This document shows positions 34,203 through 43,192 of a stretch of 64,000 nt of DNA, one piece after another. The translations under genes and the position numbers were made by a program. The notes under the pieces are model-generated. The model made no database searches. It saw only the letters and a program-made list of their open reading frames with translations, and had not been told where the DNA came from. Position 1 is the first letter of the stretch. Each line of letters starts with the position of its first letter. The stretch comes from Streptomyces cavernae. Its GTDB lineage: Bacteria > Actinomycetota > Actinomycetes > Streptomycetales > Streptomycetaceae. The stretch lies in the NCBI RefSeq assembly GCF_004023625.1, contig NZ_RPDJ01000008.1, positions 186,001-250,000 of the forward strand, read 5' to 3'.

Positions 34203-34745
34203 ATGTCCCTCCCGCACGCGATCCTCACCGCCCTGCTCGAGAAGCCGTCGTCGGGGCTGGAGCTGACCCGCCGCTTCGACAGGTCCATCGGCTACTTCTG
34301 GTCGGCGACGCACCAGCAGATCTACCGCGAGCTCGGCAGACTGGAACGGGAGGCACACATCCGGGCGCTGCCCGCCGAGCAGCCGGCCCGGGGGCAGAAG
34401 AAGGTGTACGAGGTCCTGCCCGCGGGCCGCGCGGAACTCACCCGCTGGACGGCCGAGTCGCAGGACCCCAAGCCGCTGCGTGACGCGCTGCTCCTGCGGC
34501 TGCGCGCCGCGGCCGTGGTCGGCACGGCGGGCATCGAGTCCGATCTGCGCCGCCATCTCACTTTGCACCAGCGGCAGTTGGCGGAGTACGAGGAGATCCA
34601 GCGGCGTGACTTCCAGCCCGGCAAGGACACGCCGCAGGACCGCCTGCACCATCTGATCCTGCGCGCGGGCATCGACCTCGAGACGTTCTGGACACAGTGG
34701 CTGACCCGGGCGCTTCAGGAGTTGGAGGAACTGCCCGCGCAGTGA
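34203..34745 (+). CDS. PadR-family regulator
   Basis: A 180-residue PadR regulator. The N-terminal winged helix (residues 1-80) begins MSLPHAILTALLEKPSSGLELTRRF and contains FWSATHQQIYRELGRLE, the recognition helix and wing. The C-terminal part, about residues 95-175, is a helical Vir_act_alpha_C domain for dimerisation. It sits 31 bp downstream of the flavoenzyme gene in the same direction, so it probably senses a substrate of that enzyme and acts at the TGCAACTAGTTGCA palindrome. The ligand is unknown. Confidence 0.88.
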   Translation: MSLPHAILTALLEKPSSGLELTRRFDRSIGYFWSATHQQIYRELGRLEREAHIRALPAEQPARGQKKVYEVLPAGRAELTRWTAESQDPKPLRDALLLRLRAAAVVGTAGIESDLRRHLTLHQRQLAEYEEIQRRDFQPGKDTPQDRLHHLILRAGIDLETFWTQWLTRALQELEELPAQ

Positions 34746-34764
34746 GCGGGCCTCGTGGTGGCCG

Positions 34765-35292
34765 TCAGAGCCGCTTGCGGTCGGCGCGGCGGCGCAGATG
34801 CCAGACCGTACCGGCGATGCTCGCGGCCACCAGCGCACCGCCCGCACCGTAGGTGAGGGCGCGGTAGTCCTTGCTGGCGCCGCCGACGCCGCCCATGACG
34901 CCGCGCGAGGGCGAGGGCGAGGACGTCCCGGAGACCGTCGGGTTGGAGAACGGGTTCACGGTGATCGACTGGGTACCGGCCGTGGTGCCGTTCCGGCAGA
35001 CCACGACCACGGTGTAGGTGCCGGCGGGGACCCCGGTGAAGGCGGCGGTCTGTGTGGTGGCGCCCTGGGACAAAGCCGCCTGCCGGGGCCGGCTGTCCTG
35101 GCCCGCGGCGAGCAGTGAGGCCGTGCCGCCCGCCGAGGTGCAACTGGTGGTGCTGACCCGGACCGTGGTCCCACTCGTGTTCACGTTGATCTGGGAACCC
35201 CATGCGACGGCCGCCGGGGTGGCCATGACCAGAGGCAGTGCGGCGGCGGCCACGGTCAGCGCGGAGCGGACGGATATCGGAGTGGTACGCAT
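34765..35292 (-). CDS. secreted, C-terminally anchored protein of unknown function
   Basis: The 175-residue protein has a signal peptide (about residues 1-30, ending VMATPAAVAW) and a beta-rich middle where VPAGTYTVVVVCRNGTTAG looks like an Ig-like strand pattern with two Cys. A Ser/Pro linker follows, then a hydrophobic stretch GAGGALVAASIAGTVW and the basic tail HLRRRADRKRL. It is therefore a cell-surface protein held in the membrane by its C-terminus. I do not recognise a named family. ATG at 35292 has GGAGGG seven bases before it; the longer frame to 35379 is not used. Confidence 0.75.
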   Translation of the reverse strand: MRTTPISVRSALTVAAAALPLVMATPAAVAWGSQINVNTSGTTVRVSTTSCTSAGGTASLLAAGQDSRPRQAALSQGATTQTAAFTGVPAGTYTVVVVCRNGTTAGTQSITVNPFSNPTVSGTSSPSPSRGVMGGVGGASKDYRALTYGAGGALVAASIAGTVWHLRRRADRKRL

Positions 35293-35738
35293 GTGTCTGC
35301 CCTCCGGCGGCACGGTTGGCGGTGGGTCCGCCGCCGAGCTCGGGAAGCCCGTGCTGCCTCGCATCGAGCCAACGCTCACTCGCCCGCCGCCGCATGCGGG
35401 CCACCTCCGTGCAGGTGAACACGTTCCCGCGTCCGGGCGACAACGCGCGTGTCAGCGGGTCGTCGCCGACGGCTCCGGGAGTACCCGCCCCACGTGCCGT
35501 CGGGGCGCGGTTCCCCATCGCATGTGCACGCTGGGCGCGCCGCCCTCCGCCCGCCGCCCTCCGCCGTGACGCCGGTCGGGCGCCGAGGGGAGCCGGCCGT
35601 CCGGGCCGCCGTCCGGGTTGCGGGACACCGGCGGAAGCCGCGCATCAAGCCTCGTACGGCCCCCCAGTAGTGGACGCCGACACCGCACCGCACCAGATTG
35701 AGGTGAATGATCGCCAATGTCCCCCCACGAGAGGCTCC
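35293..35738. other. divergent spacer
   Basis: About 450 bp between the surface protein and the chitosanase gene. It must hold two divergent promoters, but no convincing -10/-35 pair or operator was found. Frames through it are shadows. Confidence 0.4.
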
Positions 35739-36416
35739 ATGACCGTGCGTGTCCAGATGCTGAAGCTCGCCGTCGCCGGCGGCGTCCTGCTGATACCCGC
35801 CCTGGCACCACCCGGCGCGGCGGCTCACGAAGGAACCGTCCGCGCCGCGGATCTGCTGGCCAGGGTAAGGAGCTGTACGCCCCTGTCGCAGGGCCGCTAC
35901 CGCAGTGACGTCGGCGCCCCCGCGGACATACCCGTCTGCGGAACCCGAGGGGTCGTCTTCTGGAAGGCCGACATGGACATCGACTGTGACGGGCGACCCG
36001 GCGCGCGCTGCAACGAGGACACCGACCCGTCCTTCACCCCCACCACCGCCTACCAGCAGTCCGACGGGCGGCACCTGAACGCGGAGCGGCTGCCGTTCGT
36101 CGTCGTCCCCGGTGTGAGCGGCATCTGGAACTACCGGGACCACGGCATCAGGGGCGGGACGGTGGCCGCCGTCATATACGGCGACCAGGTGCGGTACGCG
36201 GTGGTGGGCGACGTCGGCCCCACCGGCATCATCGGCGAGGCCTCCTACGCCACCGCCCGCGCCCTCGGTATCAACCCCGACCCGCGCCGCGGCGGCACTC
36301 CCTCCGGCGTCACCTACCTGCTCTTCAAGGACTCCCGGGCACGCCCTATAGAGGACCATGAGGTGGCCGTGGCGGAGGGGGAGCGGCTGGCGAGAGCGTT
36401 CCTTCGGCGGAGCTGA
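35739..36416 (+). CDS. secreted glycoside hydrolase family 75 chitosanase
   Basis: The 225-residue protein starts with a signal peptide (residues 1-30, ending PPGAAAHE). The mature domain matches GH75 chitosanases: VVFWKADMDIDCDGRPGARC near residue 70 holds the catalytic Asp, followed by LPFVVVPG near 115, AAVIYGDQVRYAVVGDVGP near 145 with the catalytic Glu just after in GIIGEASY, and GGTPSGVTYLLFKD near 188. It would cleave beta-1,4-linked glucosamine chains outside the cell. ATG at 35739 is preceded by GAGAGG. It is convergent with dhaM. Confidence 0.88.
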   Translation: MTVRVQMLKLAVAGGVLLIPALAPPGAAAHEGTVRAADLLARVRSCTPLSQGRYRSDVGAPADIPVCGTRGVVFWKADMDIDCDGRPGARCNEDTDPSFTPTTAYQQSDGRHLNAERLPFVVVPGVSGIWNYRDHGIRGGTVAAVIYGDQVRYAVVGDVGPTGIIGEASYATARALGINPDPRRGGTPSGVTYLLFKDSRARPIEDHEVAVAEGERLARAFLRRS

Positions 36417-36439
36417 CGCGCTTTCTGCGCAGGAGTCCG

Positions 36440-36525
36440 TGCGGACCGCGGTGCCGGACCGCGGTGCCGGACCGCGAGTGGCGGATCGCGAGGGCGGACC
36501 GCGGGTGCCTGGCCGCGGGGTGCGG
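36440..36525. repeat. short GC-rich tandem repeat (13-bp unit)
   Basis: Units like GTGCCGGACCGCG recur two to three times exactly and then imperfectly, after the chitosanase stop. No hairpin with a T-run is present. Confidence 0.55.
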
Positions 36526-36666
36526 CCCGGCACCCGCGGCCCGGCCGCCGATGCGTTCCGTTCTTCGTGGTGGGGTGCGGGCACCGCGTGACCTACGCGA
36601 TTCGCCCCGCGTTCGCGAAGGTCGTTCTTGGCTGAGCGCCACGCCCCTCAGGGCGCGCTCTCGATC

Positions 36667-37083
36667 TCACACCTTCCGGTAGGAGTAGGCCTCCGACGCC
36701 GCGGCCTCCACGGTCTCCAGGTCCGCGCCCGCCGACGCCGTGACCACGGCCGCCACGGCGCCCTCCACGAACGGTGCGTCCACCAGCCGGGTGCGGTCGG
36801 GCAGTTCGTCGCCCTCGGCGAGCAGTGCCTTGACCGTGAGGACGGCGCTGCCCAGGTCGGTGAGGACGGCGACACCGGCGCCGCGGTCCACCGAGGCGGC
36901 CGCCGCCGAGATCAGTTCGGCGCTGGTGCCGAGCCCGCCGTCCTCGGTGCCGCCCGCGGGCGCGACCGGAGCGGTCGGGCCGCCGCCCGCCAGCCCGGTC
37001 GCCAGCTCGGCCACGGCCGCGGCCACCGCGGCGCTGTGCGAGACGAGCACGACGCCCACTCGCTGCTCGCCGGCGTCACTCAT
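36667..37083 (-). CDS. dhaM: dihydroxyacetone kinase phosphotransfer subunit DhaM
   Basis: The 138-residue EIIA-man-like protein receives phosphate from the PTS protein HPr and passes it to ADP bound on DhaL. The phosphorylated His lies in VVLVSHSAAVAAAVAELA near residue 16, and GVAVLTDLGSAVLTVKALL near 70 is also typical. It has only the EIIA domain, without fused HPr or EI parts. The start overlaps the dhaL stop by eight bases, so all three subunits come from one transcript. It is the last gene of the operon. Confidence 0.93.
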   Translation of the reverse strand: MSDAGEQRVGVVLVSHSAAVAAAVAELATGLAGGGPTAPVAPAGGTEDGGLGTSAELISAAAASVDRGAGVAVLTDLGSAVLTVKALLAEGDELPDRTRLVDAPFVEGAVAAVVTASAGADLETVEAAASEAYSYRKV

Positions 37084-37675
37084 CGGCCACCTCCGCGAGT
37101 GCCGCGATCAGCAGGGCGGAGGAGGTCGCCCCCGGATCCTGGTGACCGATGCTGCGCTCGCCCAGATAGCTCGCCCGGCCCTTGCGGGCCTGCAGCGGTG
37201 TCGTGGCCAGCGCGCCCTCCTCGGCCGCCGAACGCGCCGCCGCGAAGGACTCGGCGAGCGCGTCCACGGCGGGCACCAGTGCGTCGACCATCGTCTTGTC
37301 GCCCGGTGTCGCACCCCCGAGAGTCATCACCGCGTCCACCCCCGCCCGCAGTGCCTCGGCCAGTTGCTCCGGACTGACCTCCGTGGCGTCCCCCAGCGCC
37401 TTGCCCGTACGCCGCAGCAAGGTCCCGTAGAGCGGGCCCGACGCCCCGCCCACCGTGGAGATCAACTGGCGTCCGGCGAGGGTGAGGACGGCGCCCGGGG
37501 TGCCGGGAGTCTCCTTCTCCAGCGCGGCGGTCACCGCCTTGAACCCGCGGTGCAGATTGGTGCCGTGATCGGCGTCGCCGATCGGTGAGTCCAGCGCGGT
37601 GAGCCGGTCCGCCTCACGGTCGACGGATGCGGCGGACGTCGTCATCCAACGGCGGAAGAACTCGGCGTCGAGCAC
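37076..37675 (-). CDS. dhaL: dihydroxyacetone kinase nucleotide subunit DhaL
   Basis: The 199-residue all-helical subunit carries ADP, which is rephosphorylated in place and then transfers phosphate to dihydroxyacetone. The Asp cluster that binds two magnesium ions is in SPIGDADHGTNLHRGF near residue 30. GASGPLYGTLLRR near 80 and GATPGDKTMVDALVPA near 120 are also signatures. It follows dhaK by 36 bp and overlaps dhaM. Together with DhaK and DhaM it forms the PTS-dependent, not ATP-dependent, kinase. Confidence 0.94.
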   Translation of the reverse strand: MLDAEFFRRWMTTSAASVDREADRLTALDSPIGDADHGTNLHRGFKAVTAALEKETPGTPGAVLTLAGRQLISTVGGASGPLYGTLLRRTGKALGDATEVSPEQLAEALRAGVDAVMTLGGATPGDKTMVDALVPAVDALAESFAAARSAAEEGALATTPLQARKGRASYLGERSIGHQDPGATSSALLIAALAEVADE

Positions 37676-37711
37676 GGAATCTCCTTGCCTGGTAGGAATG
37701 TTGACCGTCTC

Positions 37712-38704
37712 TCACATGCCCCAGCGCAGCCCGGGCGTGCGGACCGGTGCGTCGTAGAGCCGCAGCAGGTCCTCGTCGATCTGACAGAGCGTCACGGACG
37801 CGCCCGCCATGTCGAGCGAGGTGACGTAGTTGCCGACCAGCGTGCGGGCCACCGCCACACCGCGCTCGGCCAGCACCCGGTGCACCTCCGCGTTGAACCC
37901 GTACAGCTCCAGCAACGGCGTCCCGCCCATCCCGTTGACCAGAAGCAACACCGGGTTCCGGGGATTGAGGTCTTCCAGGATCGCGTTCACCGCGAAGTCC
38001 GCGATCTCGCCCGCGGTCATCATCGGGCGCCGCTCCCGGCCCGGTTCGCCGTGGATGCCGATGCCCAGTTCCAGTTCTCCGGGCGGCAGATCGAAGGTGG
38101 GGGCGCCCTTGGCGGGTGTGGTGCAGGCGCTCAGCGCCACACCGAAGGTGCGGGAGTTCTCGTTGACCTGCCGGGCCAGCGCCTCCACACGCTCCAGCGG
38201 CAGCCCCTCCTCGGCCGCCGCGCCCGCGATCTTCTCCACGAAGAGGGTGGCGCCCGTGCCGCGCCGGCCGGCGGTGTAGAGGCTGTCGGTGACGGCCACG
38301 TCGTCGTTGACCAGTACCTTCGCGATCTGGATTCCCTCGTCCTCGGCGAGTTCCGCCGCCATGTCGAAGTTCAGTACGTCACCGGTGTAGTTCTTCACGA
38401 TGAAGAGCACGCCCGCACCGCTGTTCACGGCCGCCGCCGCCCGCAGCATCTGGTCCGGCACGGGAGAGGTGAACACCTCACCGGGGCATGCCGCCGACAG
38501 CATCCCGGCGCCGACGAATCCGCCGTGCAGCGGTTCGTGCCCGGAGCCGCCGCCCGAGACGAGACCCACCTTCCCGCTCACCGGCGCGTCCCGCCGAACG
38601 ACCACCCGGTTGTCCACATCCACGGTCAGTTCGGGATGGGCCGCCGCCATTCCCCGCAGTGCGTCCGCGACCACGGTCTCCGCGACGTTGATCAGCATTT
38701 TCAT
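37712..38704 (-). CDS. dhaK: dihydroxyacetone kinase substrate-binding subunit DhaK
   Basis: The 330-residue subunit binds dihydroxyacetone covalently. GLVSGGGSGHEPLHGGFVG near residue 48 holds the His that contacts the substrate, and ELGIGIHGEPGRERRPM near 216 contains the His that forms the hemiaminal. KNYTGDVLNFDMAAE near 103 is also diagnostic. ATG at 38704 has AGGAGA six bases before it. It is the first gene of dhaKLM, which feeds dihydroxyacetone into glycolysis as its phosphate. Confidence 0.95.
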   Translation of the reverse strand: MKMLINVAETVVADALRGMAAAHPELTVDVDNRVVVRRDAPVSGKVGLVSGGGSGHEPLHGGFVGAGMLSAACPGEVFTSPVPDQMLRAAAAVNSGAGVLFIVKNYTGDVLNFDMAAELAEDEGIQIAKVLVNDDVAVTDSLYTAGRRGTGATLFVEKIAGAAAEEGLPLERVEALARQVNENSRTFGVALSACTTPAKGAPTFDLPPGELELGIGIHGEPGRERRPMMTAGEIADFAVNAILEDLNPRNPVLLLVNGMGGTPLLELYGFNAEVHRVLAERGVAVARTLVGNYVTSLDMAGASVTLCQIDEDLLRLYDAPVRTPGLRWGM

Positions 38705-39385
38705 AGCTGTCTCCTAGGGATCTTGCCAGTCGGGCCTCTGAGCTGTCTTTTCGCTGGTCGGACACGGTGGCTTCAATTGTTGATCTTGGCGGTCCGTAGC
38801 GGTCGGAAACGGGTTTCGGCGATACCGGTGCCGACTCGATGCTGACTTCGGTGACGGTGTGTCAGGTGCCTGGCGGTTGTTGTGCGCGTCTGGGACGGAG
38901 CGGAGCCCTGATATCGCCAGTATCGACCTTGCGCCAGCAACCGTCACGCGCGCGGAGGGGCTCCGCGTGCTCTCCGTCTTCGTAGGGCTGCTCTGCGTCG
39001 TGCGGAGCACCGCAAGGGCGCCGCTGGACAGCGCGACGGACATCCGGGCATCCCCTGGACAGGACGCACCACCGTCACCGGCGGATCGTCCTCGGATGAC
39101 GGCGAGGGAAGCGGGGGCCCCACACAGCGGCCTTCCTGCCGGTCGGGGCGGGGCATCCGGATGACCGCGGTCCCTCCGGCCAGATCCGCCCCATGCTTTC
39201 AGTATCCCGAGCCACGGCCCGCCGGTGCTCAGGCTTCGATTGCATGCGCTCAGGGTTCGTCGTCACACGGCAAGGTCTGCGCAGGCTGAGGTGCACGCCT
39301 GAACACCGGGAGCGGGACTGGCCGCGCGGTGTCGCTGCAGGGCCGCCGCAGCCGGACTGAGCCGGCAGCAGGAAGGCCTCGGGCC
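38705..39385. other. long spacer upstream of dhaK, no supported gene
   Basis: About 680 bp. Frames exist on both strands (for example 38714-39043 minus and 38859-39164 plus), but they lack ribosome sites and family resemblance. The promoter for dhaKLM must lie near 38710-38800, where the sequence is less GC-rich. Confidence 0.4.
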
Positions 39386-39520
39386 TCAGCGGCGCAGGGT
39401 GGTCTCCCGCTCCAGATGCGACAGCTTCGCCGGATTGCGCACGGCGTAGAGCCCGGAGACGAGGCCGTCGTCGATGCGCGGCGCGATGACGGTGTCGATC
39501 TCGCCGTGCAGCCGGACGTC
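39386..39520 (-). pseudogene. C-terminal fragment of an ECF (SigJ/ECF41-like) sigma factor
   Basis: The minus frame ending at the TGA at 39386 reads VRLHGEIDTVIAPRIDDGLV, SGLYAVRNPAKLSHLERETT and LRR. This closely resembles the SnoaL-like C-terminal end of ECF41-type sigma factors, where GLYAVRNPxKL is conserved. Upstream of about 39520 the frame no longer resembles a sigma factor. On the plus strand at 39525-39600 short stretches resemble a broken short-chain dehydrogenase (VLVHNPG, EPGMFA in two frames). Both look like debris. Confidence 0.65.
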
Positions 39521-39679
39521 TGGTCGCCCTGATCAACGCGGCCACACGGATGAACGTGCTCGTGCACAACCCGGGGGCTCGTACGAGCCCGGCATGTTCG
39601 CCAGGACATCGAGCTGACCCGCTGGTGAAACGCGGCCCGTCCTGCTCATGGGCTCGCTCGGTGCCGCGGGCGTACCGCG

Positions 39680-40225
39680 TCACAGGCTCGTCAGCACCTG
39701 CGGGGACAAGGTCTTGATCATGGTGTTGGTCCAGCGCATCTGGCGCAGTGTCTGTGGATGACAGGCGGCGGAGAGACTGAGCAGCCGGCCGTCCTTCCGC
39801 GCCTGGGCGAGCTGAGCCAGCATTTCCCAGTGCAGTGAGTTCTCCGTGGCCATGAGGTGCAGCTCGCGCAGGTCCCGCAGGAGCAGCAGACCGGGAGGCG
39901 GGCGGTGGCCGGCCGTCTCCCCTGCCGGCTCCTCCGCCACCACCCCCGCCGGCTCCACCGAGTCCTCCGCGGCCTGCCTCCTCGGCGTCGGCGGCGCGAA
40001 GCCTCCCTCGGACGTGGCATCGGGCGGGGCGCCGAGGTGTACACCGTGGTCCGCCGCGGTGTCGGCCAGGCGCCGGACGTGTTCCCGCGACCAGCCGGCG
40101 AGGTCGGTGGCGACATGATGGATCTCGTGCTCGGAGCGGTGGCGCTCCGAGACGTCCAGGAGTTCCTCGGCCAGGTTCCGCTCACCCTGGTGCAAGGTCC
40201 GCAGAGCCAGGTCTATGCCGTTCAC
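39680..40225 (-). CDS. helical protein of unknown function
   Basis: The 181-residue protein has a helical N-terminal half (ALRTLHQGERNLAEELLDVS, ATDLAGWSREHVRRLADTAA), a Pro/Glu-rich linker (about residues 75-120) and a helical C-terminal half (LRDLRELHLMATENSLHWEM). The spacing of His and Glu residues recalls four-helix or ferritin-like proteins, but no metal site can be assigned. The start is GTG at 40225 with GGGGAGG before it. It is divergent from the BrkB gene, 180 bp away, and the group looks like a stress-response set. Confidence 0.65.
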   Translation of the reverse strand: MNGIDLALRTLHQGERNLAEELLDVSERHRSEHEIHHVATDLAGWSREHVRRLADTAADHGVHLGAPPDATSEGGFAPPTPRRQAAEDSVEPAGVVAEEPAGETAGHRPPPGLLLLRDLRELHLMATENSLHWEMLAQLAQARKDGRLLSLSAACHPQTLRQMRWTNTMIKTLSPQVLTSL

Positions 40226-40407
40226 GCGGTGCCTCCCCTTGTGCTCCCGGCGGCCCTTGTGCTCCCATGGCCCGCCGCCGGCCTCGACCCCGTCCTTGGC
40301 CACGTCCTTGGCCCCGGCCCCGTACGACGTTTCGGGGACGGTTCGACGGTTGACGCCTCGTCGGAATCCCTGGGTTGGACACGGCGCGCCCCGGATACCC
40401 GGGCGTG

Positions 40408-41466
40408 ATGGTACGGACGACGAAACGGCTTGGCGGACACGGCGGTGCCGTTGCCGCGGGCCACGAGGACGAAGCCGCGCGGGCCGGAGCCGGGCCTGAC
40501 GAGCAGGTGGAACGACGGGCGCCGGACGAGCCCGGCCAGCTGCCCGGGCGGTCCTGGGCAGCGGCGTTGAAAGGCACACTCAAGGAATTCAAGGACGACG
40601 AACTGACCGACCGGGCCGCGGCGCTGACCTACTACGGGATCTTGTCGGTGTTCCCGGCGCTGCTGGTGCTCGTCTCGCTGCTCGGGGTCGCCGGTCAGTC
40701 GGCGACGCAACAGGTGCTGGACAACATCCAGAACCTCGCCCCGGGCTCTGCGCGAGACGTCATCGGCAACGCGGTGCGGCAGCTGCGGGGGAACGCCGGC
40801 ACCGGCTCGGCCATGGCCGTCGTCGGCCTGCTGCTGGCGGTGTGGTCGGCGTCCGGCTACGTCGCGGCGTTCATCCGCACCTCGAACGCCGTCTACGACA
40901 TCCCGGAAGGCCGCCCGGTGTGGAAGGTGCTGCCGGTCCGCGTCGGGGTGACGGTCGTGCTGATGGTCCTCGCCGTGATCAGCGCGCTGATCGTCGTGTT
41001 CACCGGCGGTCTGGCCAGGCAGGCCGGCGCCGCTCTGGGCATCGGCGACGCCGCACTGACGGCGTGGTCGATCGCGAAGTGGCCGGTGCTCGTGGTCCTG
41101 GTCACGCTCATGATCGCGATCCTTTACTGGGCGGCACCGAACGCCAAGGTGCGCAGCTTCCGCTGGATCACGCCCGGCAGTTTCCTGGCACTGGTGATCT
41201 GGATGATTGCCTCGGCCGGTTTTGCGTTCTACGTGGCGAACTTCGCCTCGTACAACAAGACTTACGGGACCCTCGCCGGTGTCATCGTCTTTCTGGTGTG
41301 GTTGTGGATCACGAATCTGGCGATCCTGCTCGGCCTGGAGTTCGACGCCGAGACGGCTCGTCAGCGCGCTGTCGCCGGCGGTCACCCGGATGACGAGGAG
41401 CCGTACGTGCAGCCGCGCGACACCCGCAAGTGGGACGAGGAGGACCGCCGCCGCCTCGATTCCTGA
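40408..41466 (+). CDS. YihY/BrkB-family membrane protein
   Basis: The 352-residue inner-membrane protein belongs to the YihY/virulence factor BrkB family. After a hydrophilic N-terminal 50 residues, the family motif KDDELTDRAAALTYYGILSVFPALL begins near residue 64. Six membrane segments follow, with WSASGYVAAFIRTSNAVYDI and FASYNKTYGTLAGVIVFLVWLWI. The C-terminal tail is charged. Its transport activity is not established; some relatives are linked to stress or tRNA-like roles by name only. ATG at 40408 is preferred, with TTG at 40375 in frame. It precedes the PAP2 phosphatase gene. Confidence 0.9.
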   Translation: MVRTTKRLGGHGGAVAAGHEDEAARAGAGPDEQVERRAPDEPGQLPGRSWAAALKGTLKEFKDDELTDRAAALTYYGILSVFPALLVLVSLLGVAGQSATQQVLDNIQNLAPGSARDVIGNAVRQLRGNAGTGSAMAVVGLLLAVWSASGYVAAFIRTSNAVYDIPEGRPVWKVLPVRVGVTVVLMVLAVISALIVVFTGGLARQAGAALGIGDAALTAWSIAKWPVLVVLVTLMIAILYWAAPNAKVRSFRWITPGSFLALVIWMIASAGFAFYVANFASYNKTYGTLAGVIVFLVWLWITNLAILLGLEFDAETARQRAVAGGHPDDEEPYVQPRDTRKWDEEDRRRLDS

Positions 41467-41577
41467 TGGGGCGGGGCCCTGGCCGTGGCGCCATGGGTCC
41501 TTCCCCAGGTCCCGGGCACGGAGCCCGGCTCGGCCACGGTGGTGTCCGAGCCGGGCCTCGAGGGAAAGTCGCTGGTC

Positions 41578-42126
41578 ATGAGAAGAGTGGTGGATCTGCG
41601 CGAGATGGATCGCCGGCTGGCCAGGCGGGCGATCTCGTGGAACGCGCCGTGGACGCGACGCGTGCTGCCTGCGGTGGAGGAGGCAGCCGAGCACACCAAG
41701 CTGTGGTGCGCCGCGGCCGTCGTCATGGCGGCCGCCGGAGGATGGCGCGGCCGTGTGGCCGCCGCGGTGGGGACGGGCGCCATGACGGTGGCGCAGGTGC
41801 TGTCCAACGCGGTCGCCAAGCAGCTCTGCAGCAGACATCGTCCGCCGGAGGACTGGGTCCCGCCGGAAGACTTGGATGACCGCCCGGACAGCTCCTCCTT
41901 TCCCTCGGGGCACACGGCCGCCGCCTGCGCCTTCACCGGAGCGGTGGCATCGGTGTGGCCGGCCGCCGGGGCCGCTTGTGCGGTGCCCGCGGTGATGGTG
42001 GCCGTGGAGCGGGTGCACAGTGGCGCGCACTATCCCACCGACGTGGCCGCCGGCTGCGCCATCGGTCTCGCCGCGGCCACCCTGGTCCGGGCCGCACCAC
42101 GGCTGCTGTGGCGACACGCGTTCTGA
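41578..42126 (+). CDS. PAP2-family membrane phosphatase
   Basis: The protein (182 residues from ATG 41578; GTG 41485 would add 31) is a type 2 phosphatidic acid phosphatase. The three motifs are present: KQLCSRHRPP, SFPSGHTAAACAF and ERVHSGAHYPTDVAAG, each with its catalytic Arg, His or Asp. About five membrane helices surround them. Substrates in this family are lipid phosphates such as undecaprenyl or phosphatidyl phosphates. It follows the BrkB gene in the same direction with a short gap and is probably cotranscribed. Confidence 0.85.
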   Translation: MRRVVDLREMDRRLARRAISWNAPWTRRVLPAVEEAAEHTKLWCAAAVVMAAAGGWRGRVAAAVGTGAMTVAQVLSNAVAKQLCSRHRPPEDWVPPEDLDDRPDSSSFPSGHTAAACAFTGAVASVWPAAGAACAVPAVMVAVERVHSGAHYPTDVAAGCAIGLAAATLVRAAPRLLWRHAF

Positions 42127-42372
42127 CGGGCGCCACCATCTGTAACCCACCTGTCGCTGTCCGTGACTCGTCTGTCGTCAACCGTCATCAGCTGTCGCCA
42201 CCGTCCTCACCGGGCACGGTCCCACGCCGTTCCCGTGCTGCCGGGCGGGCCGGACCGGTGGGCCGGAAGTGTGAGGCCGGGTGCGCAGCGGCGCAGCAGA
42301 CCGAAGGGACGGGAGAGACGGTGGAAAGGGTGGGTAGGCGGCCTACCCGACGTGTGGGAGGTGGGAGACGGT

Positions 42373-43062
42373 ATGGACTGGCGGGGATTCGCGCTGCGGA
42401 TGGCAGACATGGCGCGGGACCTGCTGGCGCAAGAGTCGGTCGATGCGACGCTGGCGCGGATCACAGGCTCGGCCACCGAGCTGGTGGAGGGCTGTGACGC
42501 CTCCGGCGTGCTCATCCTGCGCGGCAGGAAGGTGGACACACTCGCGCCCACCAGTCAACTGGTCGTCGACAGTGACCAGTTGCAGGAGCGGCTCGGGGAG
42601 GGGCCCTGCTTCGACGCCGTCTCCTCGTCCGCGAGGGGAGGGGTGTTCCGTATCGCCGACCTCACCCGGGAGCAGACCCGCTGGCCCGCCTACGCCTCGC
42701 GGGCTGTCGCACTGGGCGTGGGCAGCATGATGGGCTTCCTGCTGTTCACCGAGGAGGAGGATCTGGGCGCGCTGAACCTGTACTCCCGCAGGCCCGGGGC
42801 TTTCACCGAGGCCAGTGAGATGGCCGGTTGGCTGCTGGCCTCCCATGCCGCCGTGGCCTTCTCCAGCGCTCGCGCGCACGCCCAGTTGGAGCAGGCCATC
42901 GCCACCCGGCACACCATCGGTGAGGCCATGGGCATCCTCATGGGCAGCCACCACCTCACGGAGGAGCAGGCATTCGACGTCCTGCGCCGCTACTCGCAGG
43001 AGAACAACGTCAAACTCCGGGAGGTCGCCCGCCGGGTCTGCGAACAGGGCAGTCTCTTCTGA
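42373..43062 (+). CDS. GAF-ANTAR regulator (RNA-binding antiterminator type)
   Basis: The 229-residue protein has an N-terminal GAF sensor domain (about residues 10-150; GVLILRGRKVDTLAPTS, GEGPCFDAVSS and MGFLLFTEEEDLGALNLYS) and a C-terminal ANTAR domain (about 165-225; ATRHTIGEAMGILMG, QAFDVLRRYSQENN). ANTAR domains bind paired hexaloop hairpins in RNA and prevent termination. GAF domains without His kinase sense small molecules or redox state. ATG at 42373 follows GGGAGAC; the longer frame to 42163 is not used. Its RNA target may be nearby, but I could not identify a hexaloop pair. Confidence 0.9.
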   Translation: MDWRGFALRMADMARDLLAQESVDATLARITGSATELVEGCDASGVLILRGRKVDTLAPTSQLVVDSDQLQERLGEGPCFDAVSSSARGGVFRIADLTREQTRWPAYASRAVALGVGSMMGFLLFTEEEDLGALNLYSRRPGAFTEASEMAGWLLASHAAVAFSSARAHAQLEQAIATRHTIGEAMGILMGSHHLTEEQAFDVLRRYSQENNVKLREVARRVCEQGSLF

Positions 43063-43192
43063 TCCCCGCGCGTACGGCGAACCGGAGGAGGAGACCGTCT
43101 GCCGAGGACGACGTGGATTTTCCCTCCTTTGGGTACCCGGCCGCCGAGCGGCGGTGGCAGGCATCGCCCCGGTACAGGGAGGAATGAACACA

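Noticed and set aside
43111..43136. SigB-type promoter before the CBS gene
   Set aside because: GGGTAC is present as a -10-like box, but no GTTT/GNNT -35 box occurs at the required 14-16 bp.
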